A stretch of 64,000 nucleotides of DNA, from NCBI RefSeq assembly GCF_030534335.1, contig NZ_CP130565.1, positions 1,633,501 to 1,697,500 on the forward strand, read 5' to 3'. Shown here one piece after another: positions 36,399 through 45,800 of the stretch. Within the stretch, counting starts at the first letter, position 1, and each line of letters begins with the position of its first letter. The translations under genes and the position numbers were made by a program. The notes under the pieces were generated by a model. The model ran no database searches. It was not told the origin of the DNA and worked only from the letters and a program-made list of their open reading frames with translations. The DNA comes from Marivirga harenae (GTDB taxonomy: Bacteria; Bacteroidota; Bacteroidia; Cytophagales; Cyclobacteriaceae).

Positions 36399-36942
36399 AA
36401 CAGGAATATCTGCTCCTACTACTTTTTGGTTATAGATGTGCTCCACTTACCATTGGTGCTGAAATAAAATTGCTCCTCCTATTCTTGATGTCCATTTCTA
36501 TAAAGAAGATGGTTGGGGGTTTTGACAAACGGAAAGACAAAGTCTCATTCTGTTTACAGCGATGGAGAGGTTTTCATTGAGCGAGAAAATGGACTATTAA
36601 ACTTAGTTCCAACAACAGACTTCCAATCTTTTAATTTGAATTCACTTAACTTTCAAATTGAGAAGTGTACTTACTACACTGTAGAATTTAGAAACTCAAA
36701 ATAGCATTTACCACTAAGCCTTTAACTAGATTAAAACGAAGATTGCCTAAGTGGGTAATTCCTCTAGCGGCCTCTTTCCTAGCACTTATTTCCCTGTTTC
36801 CAATGCATCGCAGAGCATTTTTGCAATACAATTTATTTTGTAAATTGATATTTAATTAAAGTTGAACAGTGCGTAAGGTTACTGATCAAACTATATTGAG
36901 CAGATAATAGGATTTAATTCATCTATTACAAAAAGAAATTTA
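36399..36942. other. Gene-poor stretch with a possible decayed ORF
   Basis: Between two plus-strand genes there are 544 bp with no convincing gene. From about 36513 to 36704 one frame reads 63 residues from a TTG codon, with a protein-like pattern (S-D-G-E-V-F-I-E-R-E-N-G-L ... C-T-Y-Y-T-V-E-F-R). A neighbouring frame upstream reads I-L-D-V-H-F-Y-K-E-D-G-W-G-F before a stop. This is compatible with a broken gene. I do not recognise its family. Confidence 0.3.
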
Positions 36943-37704
36943 GTGTCCAGAGAAAAACCCAGACTTGCAAGATTAACAGCAATCTTAACTCAATTACAAT
37001 CAAAGCGGATTGTAACTGCAACTGATATTGCTGTAAAGCATCACGTGAGTATTCGAACGGTCTACAGGGATATTCGAACATTAGAGCAATCGGGAATTCC
37101 TATTGTAACGGAGGAAGGGAAAGGTTATTCCCTGATAGATGGCTACAGGCTTCCCCCAGTGATGTTTACTGAAGAGGAAGCCAATGCACTCATTATGGCC
37201 GAACATTTGATTTTGAGAAATAAAGACCAATCCTTAGTTGAGCAGTATCAAAATGCGATTTCAAAAATCAAGTCAGTTTTAAAACGCCCTCAAAAAGCCA
37301 AAACAGAAGTTCTAACCGAACGTATCCAGATAAGAAATAACAGAACCAATGAAAAAACTAGCAACTTCCTCATTCAACTGCAGTCTAATATTATCAACTA
37401 TGAGATAGTTCAGTTGCACTATATATCTTTAAATAATCAACAGACACAAAGAAAAATAGAGCCTTTTGCGTTATACACAACCAAAAATAATTGGGTTCTA
37501 ATTGCCTTTTGTCATATTCGTAATGACTTTCGGGCCTTTCGATTAGATCGAATTCAGCAGTTAACAAAAACTCAGGCACATTTTGAGCCTCACAAAATTA
37601 CCTTGGATCAATACTTTGATAACTGCAGAAAAAAATGTGAAAGCACCCCTGACATACCCTTGTCACAAACTCAATCTACCTTTGCTTCAAATCAAAAAGA
37701 ATAA
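36943..37704 (+). CDS. YafY-type WYL-domain transcriptional regulator
   Basis: About 253 residues: an N-terminal HTH_11 domain (R-L-A-R-L-T-A-I-L-T-Q-L-Q-S ... V-S-I-R-T-V-Y-R-D-I-R-T-L-E-Q-S-G-I-P-I), then a WYL-type ligand domain with N-N-W-V-L-I-A-F-C-H-I-R-N-D-F-R-A-F-R-L-D-R-I. The start is an apparent GTG, and no earlier ATG is available. It leads a tightly packed operon (3-bp gaps) with an effector-binding GyrI-like protein and a DUF1801 protein. YafY/GyrI-like pairs are recurrent in Bacteroidota. Confidence 0.88.
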   Translation: MSREKPRLARLTAILTQLQSKRIVTATDIAVKHHVSIRTVYRDIRTLEQSGIPIVTEEGKGYSLIDGYRLPPVMFTEEEANALIMAEHLILRNKDQSLVEQYQNAISKIKSVLKRPQKAKTEVLTERIQIRNNRTNEKTSNFLIQLQSNIINYEIVQLHYISLNNQQTQRKIEPFALYTTKNNWVLIAFCHIRNDFRAFRLDRIQQLTKTQAHFEPHKITLDQYFDNCRKKCESTPDIPLSQTQSTFASNQKE

Positions 37705-37707
37705 GTT

Positions 37708-38169
37708 ATGCAAAAGGTAAAAATTGAACCATTTAAGTTGATTGGCATTGCCATCAAGACTACTAATGAAGGGAACAAAGCTAATCAGGAAATTGCTGAA
37801 TTGTGGCAAGGATTTCTGAGTGAGAACTTATTGGAGAAAATCCCCAATAAAGTGGATTATACGATTTATTCATTGTACACCGAATATGAGGGAGATCACA
37901 CCAAGCCTTACACGGCCATTCTTGGTTGCAAAGTGAAAAATTTTGAAGCAGTTCCTGCAGGAATGACAGCGATGTCTTTCGATGGTGGGACTTACATTAA
38001 GAGTACTGCTAGTGGCGATTTAATGAATGGACTTATTGTAAACCATTGGGCAAAAATTTGGGATATGGATCTGAATCGAAGCTATACTGCTGATTTTGAA
38101 GTATTTGGAGAGAAATCGCAAAATCCTTCTGCTGCTGAAGTGGATTTTTATATTGCAATTAATGAATAA
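37708..38169 (+). CDS. GyrI-like effector-binding domain protein
   Basis: A 153-residue stand-alone AraC_E_bind/GyrI-like domain (K-I-E-P-F-K-L-I-G-I-A-I-K-T ... Y-T-I-Y-S-L-Y-T-E-Y-E-G-D ... Y-T-A-D-F-E-V-F-G ... V-D-F-Y-I-A-I). Such domains bind hydrophobic cations or drugs and may act as sponges or co-sensors. It follows the WYL regulator by 3 bp and precedes DUF1801 by 3 bp, so it probably works with that regulator. Confidence 0.82.
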   Translation: MQKVKIEPFKLIGIAIKTTNEGNKANQEIAELWQGFLSENLLEKIPNKVDYTIYSLYTEYEGDHTKPYTAILGCKVKNFEAVPAGMTAMSFDGGTYIKSTASGDLMNGLIVNHWAKIWDMDLNRSYTADFEVFGEKSQNPSAAEVDFYIAINE

Positions 38170-38172
38170 AAG

Positions 38173-38601
38173 ATGACGAAACTCGTGCTTAAAACGAATC
38201 CAGCTGTTGATGAAAAATTTGCGAATTACCCAGACAAATTAAGGGGTAAGATGCGGTATTTGAGGAGGTTGGTAATAGAAACAGCGGAAGAAACGGAGGG
38301 AGTTGATGAATTGGAGGAGACGTTAAAATGGGGTGAGCCAAGTTTTGTAACTAAAAATGGAAGTACATTACGGATGGATTGGAAAGAAAGATCTCCCGAT
38401 CAATTTGCAATGTACTTTCAATGTTCAAGTCGTCTGGTGAGCACCTTCAGAATTGTGTTTGAGGATGTGTTCAAATTTGAAGGTAACCGTGCCATAGTTT
38501 TTCAACTAGAGGAGAAAGTCCCTGAATTGGAATTGAAAGAATGTATTAAAGCATCTTTAATCTACCACAAAGTAAAACACCTAATGACATTAGGAATTTG
38601 A
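38173..38601 (+). CDS. DUF1801 domain-containing protein
   Basis: A 142-residue protein with the DUF1801 core: L-R-R-L-V-I-E-T-A-E-E ... E-E-T-L-K-W-G-E-P-S-F-V-T-K-N-G-S-T-L-R-M ... F-A-M-Y-F-Q-C-S. The family (YdhG-like) has a frataxin-like fold and no firm function. It is the last gene of the WYL operon. Confidence 0.85.
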   Translation: MTKLVLKTNPAVDEKFANYPDKLRGKMRYLRRLVIETAEETEGVDELEETLKWGEPSFVTKNGSTLRMDWKERSPDQFAMYFQCSSRLVSTFRIVFEDVFKFEGNRAIVFQLEEKVPELELKECIKASLIYHKVKHLMTLGI

Positions 38602-38688
38602 GAATAGAATATTTCTTTCTGTATTATGTATATTTATATCATACCGATTGGATATCTAGATTATTTAATCACCGAAAAACAAGTATAA

Positions 38689-39810
38689 ATGAGGAAGCAA
38701 AGATTATCTTCAATTTTGACAATAGTCTTCATGATCGTTGCGCTTTCTTGCACTAAGGAAGACAATAATCCCATATCTGATTGCGAAAATGAAGACTTTT
38801 TCTGTCAGTTCAGTTCACGGGATTTCAAGATGGGTTTCAGTACATGGCCGTATGCTCCAACAGCTGAAGCTGTCGAAGGTAGTTATAATTTCATTGATGA
38901 AAATGCAGATATTTATTCAGAGCATATTGATTCCAATATTCCCTGGAATGCCTGGTTCAATGATTCGACTTTGCCAACTGAATTTATCAATGAAATTGAA
39001 TCAAGAGCCTCACGGAAACTGCCAAACGCTCAACTCACTGTCTCCGTAAGTTTGTTGAACAGTTCAAGGGATGAATTAGCTTTCGATTATGATGGCGGTA
39101 TTCCTGATTATGCGGAATTAAATGATCAGAAAATTGAAGACGCATATTTCAAACATTTAAAATATATCGCAAATCAATTAAATCCAGATTATTTAATCAT
39201 AGCTATTGAGGTAAATGAATTATTAAAAAATGCCCCTGAGAAGTGGGATGGGTATAAATTATTGATGGCTAATGTCAGATCAAGAATTGCAGAGGAATTC
39301 CCGTCTCTGAATATTTCAGAATCAATTACTTTACATAATTTTTACCAGCCGGATGTTACGAATAGTGAAGATTTTATAGAGGAAATAGCAAATTACGCAA
39401 ATGCAATGGATTTAGTGAGTATTAGCTTTTATCCATTCTTTAAAGGCTTAAAAACTGATGAAGATTTTAAAGAGGTATTTGATTTCTTACACGAACAGAT
39501 TGAGAAACCTATTTCATTTGCCGAAACAAGCCACCTTTCGGAGGATTTGACTGTAGAATCATTTAATCTATCCATCTCTGGTGATCAAGGGCAGCAAAAT
39601 GAATACTTGAAAGTTCTGCTTGCTCAAGCTCAAATTCAGGATTATGAGTATATTATTTGGTGGGCTCATAGGGATTATGATCTTCTTTGGGAAACATTTC
39701 CTGATGAAGTCAAAGATTTAGGGAAATTGTGGATTAGTACAGGTTTGATTAATGAGGATGGAATTGAAAAGGAAGCGTATTCTACCTGGGAAGAGGTTCT
39801 GAACAAATAG
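38689..39810 (+). CDS. Lipoprotein with clan GH-A-like TIM-barrel domain
   Basis: A 373-residue protein with a lipoprotein signal (I-V-A-L-S-C near residue 21). The rest looks like a TIM barrel of clan GH-A: a strand ending E-V-N-E (E177 as likely acid/base, preceded by N176) and a later strand ending F-A-E-T-S-H (E279 as likely nucleophile), with S-I-S-F-Y-P-F and I-I-W-W-A-H between or after. The overall shape resembles GH53-type galactanases, but the subfamily is not certain. It is alone, with no SusCD pair nearby. Confidence 0.6.
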   Translation: MRKQRLSSILTIVFMIVALSCTKEDNNPISDCENEDFFCQFSSRDFKMGFSTWPYAPTAEAVEGSYNFIDENADIYSEHIDSNIPWNAWFNDSTLPTEFINEIESRASRKLPNAQLTVSVSLLNSSRDELAFDYDGGIPDYAELNDQKIEDAYFKHLKYIANQLNPDYLIIAIEVNELLKNAPEKWDGYKLLMANVRSRIAEEFPSLNISESITLHNFYQPDVTNSEDFIEEIANYANAMDLVSISFYPFFKGLKTDEDFKEVFDFLHEQIEKPISFAETSHLSEDLTVESFNLSISGDQGQQNEYLKVLLAQAQIQDYEYIIWWAHRDYDLLWETFPDEVKDLGKLWISTGLINEDGIEKEAYSTWEEVLNK

Positions 39811-39880
39811 ATGTTGCTACTAATTCAACTCCGGGAAACCGCCAAGATTTTTCACATAATAAAATTTGTATTAGTTATCA

Positions 39881-40399
39881 ATGAAAAGCCTATCATTAAG
39901 AAAAGTCAATCTGAACGATAAAATTGCCCTGCAAAAAATTAGTAAGCAGACCTTTTTGGAGACTTATTCCGCAGGCAACACCGAAGATGATATGAGTCGG
40001 TATCTGGAAGAAGAGTTTTCACTTGAAAAGTTAGTATCTCAATTGAGTAATCAGAATTCTGAATTCTATTTTGCCTGCTTGGGATCTGTAATCGTGGGTT
40101 ACTTGAAAATTAATGTTGCTGAAGCTCAAACTGAAATGAAGAATGAGAACACTCTGGAAATACAGCGGATTTATGTTTTAGCTGATTATCAGGGAAAGCG
40201 AATTGGAAAATTGCTTTATAAAAAGGCCATAGAAATAGCTCAGCAGAAGGAAGTAGATTTTCTCTGGTTGGGAGTATGGGAAAAAAATCCCAAAGCCATT
40301 CGGTTTTACGAGCAGTTAGGCTTTAAAGCTTTCGATAAACATACTTTTATCGTAGGAGAGGACGTGCAAACTGACATCATGATGAAGAAGTATTTTTAG
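39881..40399 (+). CDS. GNAT family N-acetyltransferase
   Basis: A 172-residue protein with the acetyl-CoA loop L-A-D-Y-Q-G-K-R-I-G-K-L-L-Y and the C-terminal L-G-V-W-E-K-N-P-K-A-I-R-F-Y-E-Q-L-G-F. It resembles the PaiA/spermidine-acetyltransferase-like subgroup. The substrate is not identifiable. Confidence 0.88.
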   Translation: MKSLSLRKVNLNDKIALQKISKQTFLETYSAGNTEDDMSRYLEEEFSLEKLVSQLSNQNSEFYFACLGSVIVGYLKINVAEAQTEMKNENTLEIQRIYVLADYQGKRIGKLLYKKAIEIAQQKEVDFLWLGVWEKNPKAIRFYEQLGFKAFDKHTFIVGEDVQTDIMMKKYF

Positions 40400-40461
40400 C
40401 TAATTTGACTACCGGCTTAACATCCAATTTTATATCTTAATGGAAATATTTTCTTTGCAGA

Positions 40462-40881
40462 ATGATGGATAGAATTTTAAAGAATCCTACTAAAGTTTTT
40501 CTTATTGACGCTGTAGGAGCATTTTTAACAGCAATAACTTTAGGAATTGTCTTCACAAGTGTTCAGGAATTCATAGGTATGCCAAAAGAGTTATTAATTA
40601 GTCTAGCCATTGTTGCTTCACTCTTTTTTATTTATTCGGCCAGTTGTTTTTTTAAGCCCCAAAAGAATTGGAGAACTTTTCTTGGCGTAATTGCCACTGC
40701 TAATTTAATGTACTGCCTACTTACATCATTTCTAATTATTACCTATTTCGATCAACTCACAATTGTGGGTATTCTATATTTCGTGGGGGAAATTACACTG
40801 ATTGTATTACTGGTTTACTTTGAAGTTTTTATTATTAGGAAAGAAGACCAACATAAAAAGTCTCAACTTGAAAACAATTGA
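40462..40881 (+). CDS. Four-helix membrane protein
   Basis: A 139-residue protein with about four hydrophobic helices (residues 10-32, 42-62, 70-95, 103-128) and a charged C-terminus. No family recognised. A small membrane-protein gene with two frameshifts begins one base after its stop. Confidence 0.6.
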   Translation: MMDRILKNPTKVFLIDAVGAFLTAITLGIVFTSVQEFIGMPKELLISLAIVASLFFIYSASCFFKPQKNWRTFLGVIATANLMYCLLTSFLIITYFDQLTIVGILYFVGEITLIVLLVYFEVFIIRKEDQHKKSQLENN

Positions 40882-40882
40882 T

Positions 40883-41159
40883 ATGAGTGGTTTTGGAATG
40901 ATGGATTTTATGAATAAGTCTTTGGCAAACAATAGGGCAATTCTAAAAAGACAATCACTTTTTGAAATGAGAAGAGAGTTCAAGAATATAGTAGATCCGA
41001 AAGAAAGTATACCTACAAATCTTGTACTAAAGAAGATTTGATTAAGATCAGGAATGAGATGATAAAAGAGAGAAGACAAAATATCCTTAAGCTAACCCTC
41101 TCTTTTTGCTTTCAGTAGTTGTAATCGTAACAAACATCTTTCTTCTGCAGCAAATCTAG
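40883..41159 (+). pseudogene. Small membrane-protein gene broken by two frameshifts
   Basis: The ATG at 40883 gives M-S-G-F-G-M-M-D-F-M-N-K-S-L-A-N-N-R-A-I-L, a start seen on small Bacteroidota proteins with an N-terminal N-N-R motif and a C-terminal helix. The frame stops at 41041. From about 41014 the next frame continues S-C-T-K-E-D-L-I-K-I-R-N-E-M-I-K-E-R-R-Q-N-I-L-K, and from about 41090 the third frame gives the hydrophobic helix F-L-L-S-V-V-V-I-V-T-N-I-F-L-L-Q-Q-I and a stop at 41159. Two one-base deletions explain this. Confidence 0.65.
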
Positions 41160-41212
41160 TCTATGCGAGATCTGAGGCTGAGCTTTAAACGGGGGAAAGT
41201 GCCCATGGAAAA

Positions 41213-42382
41213 TTAGCCTTCATAAACAAACTCCCCATGCTCACTCTTAACAGTAACCTGCTTTTGAGCAGAACTTTCAACTCTTCCAATGATTTGAGTC
41301 TCAATATTAAAAGAATTTGAGATATCAATGATGGCTTGTGCATCCGCTTCATCAACATAAAGTTCCATTCTATGCCCCATATTGAATACTTTGTACATCT
41401 CTTTCCAATCCGTTTTGGATTCTTCTTGTATCATTTTGAAAAGTGGAGGGGTTGGGAATAAATTGTCTTTGATAATATGCAACCCTTCCACAAAATGAAG
41501 TACTTTGGTTTGAGCTCCGCCACTGCAATGCACCATTCCTGCTACTTTATCCGGTAATTCTTCCAATATTTTCTTGATAACTGGCGCATAAGTTCGAGTA
41601 GGGGATAATACTAATTTACCTGCATCCAATTCAACTCCTTCTACTGAATCAGTCAATTTTTTTGAACCTGTATACACCAAGTTACTAGGAACGGAGGGAT
41701 CAAAACTTTCAGCATATTTTGCCATCAACTCCTTACTGAATACATCATGACGAGCAGAGGTTAATCCGTTGCTCCCCATTCCGCCATTGTATTCATTTTC
41801 ATAAGTAGCCTGTCCATAAGAAGCCAAGCCTACAACCACATGACCTGCTTTTATGTTGTCATTGGAAATAACATCTGATCTTTTCATTCGGGCCGTAACG
41901 GTACTATCTACAATAATAGTCCTCACTAAATCCCCAACATCCGCAGTTTCACCACCTGTACTTATAATATTTACACCATTATCTCTCAGCATCTGCAAAA
42001 CTTCCTCAGTGCCATTTATAATAGCCGATATGACTTCACCTGGAATTAAGTTTTTATTCCTCCCAATAGTAGAGGAGAGTAATATTTTATCGGTACATCC
42101 CACACATAGTAAATCATCAATATTCATGATGATGGCATCTTGTGCAATTCCTTTCCAAACGGAAATATCACCCGTTTCTTTCCAATACATATAAGCCAAG
42201 GAAGATTTAGTGCCAGCCCCATCCGCATGCATAATGGTGCAGTACTCCTCATCACCCGTAAGGTGATCGGGCACAATTTTGCAAAAAGCTTGTGGAAAAA
42301 GTCCTTTATCAAGGTTTTTGATGGCATTATGAACATCTTCTTTGGAGGCCGAAACCCCGCGTTGATTATATCTATCGGACAT
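41213..42382 (-). CDS. purM: Phosphoribosylformylglycinamidine cyclo-ligase
   Basis: A 389-residue protein, the longer PurM form common in Bacteroidota. The N-terminus M-S-D-R-Y-N-Q-R-G-V-S-A-S-K-E-D-V-H is followed by H-A-D-G-A-G-T-K-S, N-I-D-D-L-L-C-V-G and G-G-E-T-A-D-V-G-D. It closes the imidazole ring to make AIR in purine synthesis. The first 18 codons and the 25 bases upstream are duplicated perfectly at 46054-46132. The gene is otherwise intact. Confidence 0.95.
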   Translation of the reverse strand: MSDRYNQRGVSASKEDVHNAIKNLDKGLFPQAFCKIVPDHLTGDEEYCTIMHADGAGTKSSLAYMYWKETGDISVWKGIAQDAIIMNIDDLLCVGCTDKILLSSTIGRNKNLIPGEVISAIINGTEEVLQMLRDNGVNIISTGGETADVGDLVRTIIVDSTVTARMKRSDVISNDNIKAGHVVVGLASYGQATYENEYNGGMGSNGLTSARHDVFSKELMAKYAESFDPSVPSNLVYTGSKKLTDSVEGVELDAGKLVLSPTRTYAPVIKKILEELPDKVAGMVHCSGGAQTKVLHFVEGLHIIKDNLFPTPPLFKMIQEESKTDWKEMYKVFNMGHRMELYVDEADAQAIIDISNSFNIETQIIGRVESSAQKQVTVKSEHGEFVYEG

Positions 42383-42407
42383 GATTCTAAATTTTGTTCA
42401 AAATTAA
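42329..42407. repeat. 79-bp direct repeat, copy 1 (purM start and -7 box)
   Basis: Identical over 79 bases to 46054-46132, in the same orientation, offset 3725 bp. It covers codons 1-18 of purM, the ATG and 25 bases upstream including the -7 element, and ends one base beyond that element. Confidence 0.95.
42399..42406 (-). promoter_or_regulatory. Sigma-A -7 element (TAATTTTG) of purM
   Basis: An exact TAnnTTTG match 16 bases before the purM start. The same element is carried by the second repeat copy at 46124-46131. Confidence 0.55.
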
Positions 42408-42496
42408 GGGGATTGAGGAAAGTAAACTAATTGAAAGGTGTATTTTTTGTACTTAAATAAAAGCTCTTCAAATTATATTAAACTTTATAAAATTAT

Positions 42497-42784
42497 CATG
42501 GATTTTTGATTGCTTCAGGATTCTATTATTTTCTTTTAAGAAAATTTGCCGGAGGATTAATAATTATAGCGGTAAAGCAAATTGTTATGAAGCCTATATG
42601 GTTTGGTGCTCTTAATATCTTAGCCGTTCCTAGTGTTTTCCTTTTGCCGATAAACCAGTTGCTTTTCTTTATAGATTGATATGCAATAGAAGGCAATGAT
42701 ACTCATCATTTTAAAAAAACATTAAAAAAGCATTTAATGCAAGCCCCTTATTATCCATTTTATATGGTCATATTAATTATTTAA
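42497..42784 (+). pseudogene. Remnant of a membrane-protein gene
   Basis: One frame reads H-G-F-L-I-A-S-G-F-Y-Y-F-L-L-R-K-F-A-G-G-L, then a hydrophobic stretch, one in-frame TGA after F-F-I-D (near 42679), and continues to a stop at 42784. There is no start codon. The pattern looks like the C-terminal part of an inner-membrane protein of unknown family. It lies inside the segment bounded by the 79-bp repeats. Confidence 0.35.
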
Positions 42785-42831
42785 ACTAAGTTAGTCTTTT
42801 CAAATAAGAATCACTTTATAAATAGTTTTAT

Positions 42832-45800
42832 ATGAAATTTTCTTTTGCTTTTTCTATTCTTTTCTTTTTTTCTTTATCGGTTTTAAGTCAAGAATTAATT
42901 GATTTAGGAGAAAATCAACCCGGACTGAAGGGTCAAGCACGTGTGAGGCATGCACTTTTAGATAATGATAAATTATATGTAGGAGGCAACATTAATTTTG
43001 TCAACGATAAAATCACTCCTCCGATTGTTAGGTTAAATGCAGATGGTTCCCTTGATGAATCATTTCATTTTGAGGGGAATTACTCTCGGAATTTTGGAAA
43101 CGCAATAGCCTTTAGCCCGTCAACTATACTAAATGGTTCCCTTTATATAGTTGCTGAGAACGGCATTATTAAAATAAAAGATAACGGAACAATTGACCAG
43201 TCATTCGCGGTCGGCAGTCCCTATATCAAATCCATGATAACTTATAGAGACTCATTATTAGTCTTGGAAAGTGGTGGAAACTTTAGGCTTTATGCAGAAG
43301 ATGGAAATTACCGTGCAATTGATGTCAGTAAAGAAGGATATTTGCTGCAATCCGTTGAAAAACTATCTGATAATGCATTATTGATGGAATATGTGTCTGA
43401 AGACTATAGCACTCGTAAGTATTATCAGTTTACTGATTCCATTGTTGAAAATAGTTCATTTAGCCCCATTACTTCTACTCGTGGCGAAATACATAATATT
43501 GAGATGCTCTCATCCGGTCAATTATTTATAGCAGGAAATAATAATCTGAATGTAAATAACATTTCAGGAAATGGTCTTTTTATTATCAACGAGTTGGGTG
43601 CCATCGATGAGGCTTCCATTCATAATGCTGATTTATCTTTTGCAGATGCATACGGTAATGGGATAGCATATGCAATTCCATTAAGTAGTGGTAAATTTTT
43701 TATTATTGGACAGAATGATAGTTCGAATCCATCCAATCGATCTTTATTTCGTTTATTGAGTAATGGGTTAAGAGATGATTCCTTTGTGACTAAACATTTC
43801 ACAGTGGAATATTATGGAAATTATCATATGGTTAGAAATGCTGACGATGAAATTTATTTACTCGCAGATCAAAGAACTTACGATGGCAAGGAGTCAAGAA
43901 GTATAAATAAGATAAATACAAATGGTGAAAATATCGATGCATTTAACTCAAATTTATATGGCAATGCACGGGTGGATCAAATGATAAATTATAATTCTGA
44001 AAAGTTTTTAATTACTGGATCTTTTATTGAGTCCAGCATGTCAAAAAGTGCACTTATCACGGGGTTTTCTTTAAAATCTGAGGCTAAATTTCCCCAGTTG
44101 GATTCCATTAATTTATCTGCTGATGATTATTTGGGATCAGCTAAAATTTTATCTAACGGAGATTTATTTTTAGGCGTTTATGATAGGGATCAAAATGGAA
44201 TATTTAAAGTGTACGATCCGAATGGAAATAGCGTTAGTTTAGGGTCCTCCCAAGGAAGTCCGGTTTACGTTGAAGAACCTGTTTACAACATTCATGAGTC
44301 TGAGCTTTATATTTACGCTACAGGTATATTTTCATATAATGGAGCGGGTCAACAAATGCATAACGTGATTAAAATGAATAAAGATTACAGTATTGTTTCT
44401 GGTTACACTCCTAGTCCGGATATTTTACCAACGGATATTGTCAAATTCTCTTATTTAGGGAAGGATGATAAGCTTACAGTTCAGTATTTTAGAAATTCAG
44501 CAAATCCTAGTGGAAAGGTAATTCGACTCATGCCAAATGGTAATAAGGACACTTCTTTTAATGATATTATTTTCGATAAATTGTCATATGGTAATGCTCA
44601 GGTTTTTGCTGTTTCTGATTCATTACTTATGATTTACGAACCGGACGCTAATAACACGCAAACTCTAAAGAAATATGATGTAAATGGGAATCTTCTTGAT
44701 AGTGATTTTATTTCTTTTAACTCAGACACGGATATTGCTGATATCAATTCTCTAAGTGATACTACAATTTTGGTTTCGGGCTCTTTTTCTTCATTAAATG
44801 GCATTTCTAAAGACGCAATTGCTGCAGTAAATCTAAATGGTGCTTTATATGATGATCTTGCGCTAGATGTTGAAGGTGAAATTGATGAAATTGAGATACA
44901 CAATGATACTTTGTTCATATTGGGTCCTGGAGCGATAAATGGTTTTAACGGAGGCGGATTTTATGCACTCTCTTTAAGTACAAATGCATTGAATATTGAA
45001 AATATATCCAATACAGAAACTGGTGGGATAAATATTACTTGGCAGCAGGATTACTCAATTCGATCTATAGAGGTTTATCGCAAAGGACCAGATGGTAATG
45101 AAGAACTTCTTTCAACACTTGAAAAGGGTTCTATTTCATTTACAGATGATAATCCTGATTTAAATGTTCTTTATACTTATAGTTTAGTGTCAAAAAATAT
45201 TTTTGGTGAAAACTCTACGGAAACTACATTTACCTTAATTAAGCCAAGAAAAGCAGAAAATTTTACTGCACAATACGTAGATGGGAGCAATGAATTGACC
45301 TGGAATGACAATTCAGACCATGAAACAGGGTTTAGAATATTACGAGGGATAGATGACGAGGAATATGATGTAATCGGTGATGTAGGATCGGATACGGAAA
45401 GCTTTACTGACGTGGATGTAGAAATTGATCATAAATATTCTTATTTTGTTCTGGCAGTGAACGATAATATGGTCTCAGATACCTCAAATATCGTAAGTTT
45501 AGATATTTTCCGTCCTAAACCTCCACAAAATTTAACTTATGATTATAATGAAGAACTTGCAGAAATTACGCTCGAATGGACCAATTCTGACGATTTAACA
45601 GATAGTTTTATTATATATGAATCTCTTGATCTTGCAGAATTTGTGCCAATAGATACTGTTACCTCCGAAGTCTCTTATTTCCAAGTAATTATAAATGATA
45701 TAGAAATTTCTCACCAATATTACCTCATCGCCAAGAATGAAATAGGCCACTCTGATCCCTCAGATACTTTAATGTTGCGAAAAGGTATTTTGGGGTTGGA

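Noticed and set aside
36943-38169. WYL regulator and GyrI-like protein as a toxin-antitoxin or phage-defence module
   Set aside because: GyrI-like stand-alone domains with YafY regulators are common small-molecule sensors, and no nuclease or toxin domain is nearby.
42140-42430. Plus-strand ORF overlapping the purM start
   Set aside because: It is antisense to a well-conserved purM coding region and has no family likeness.
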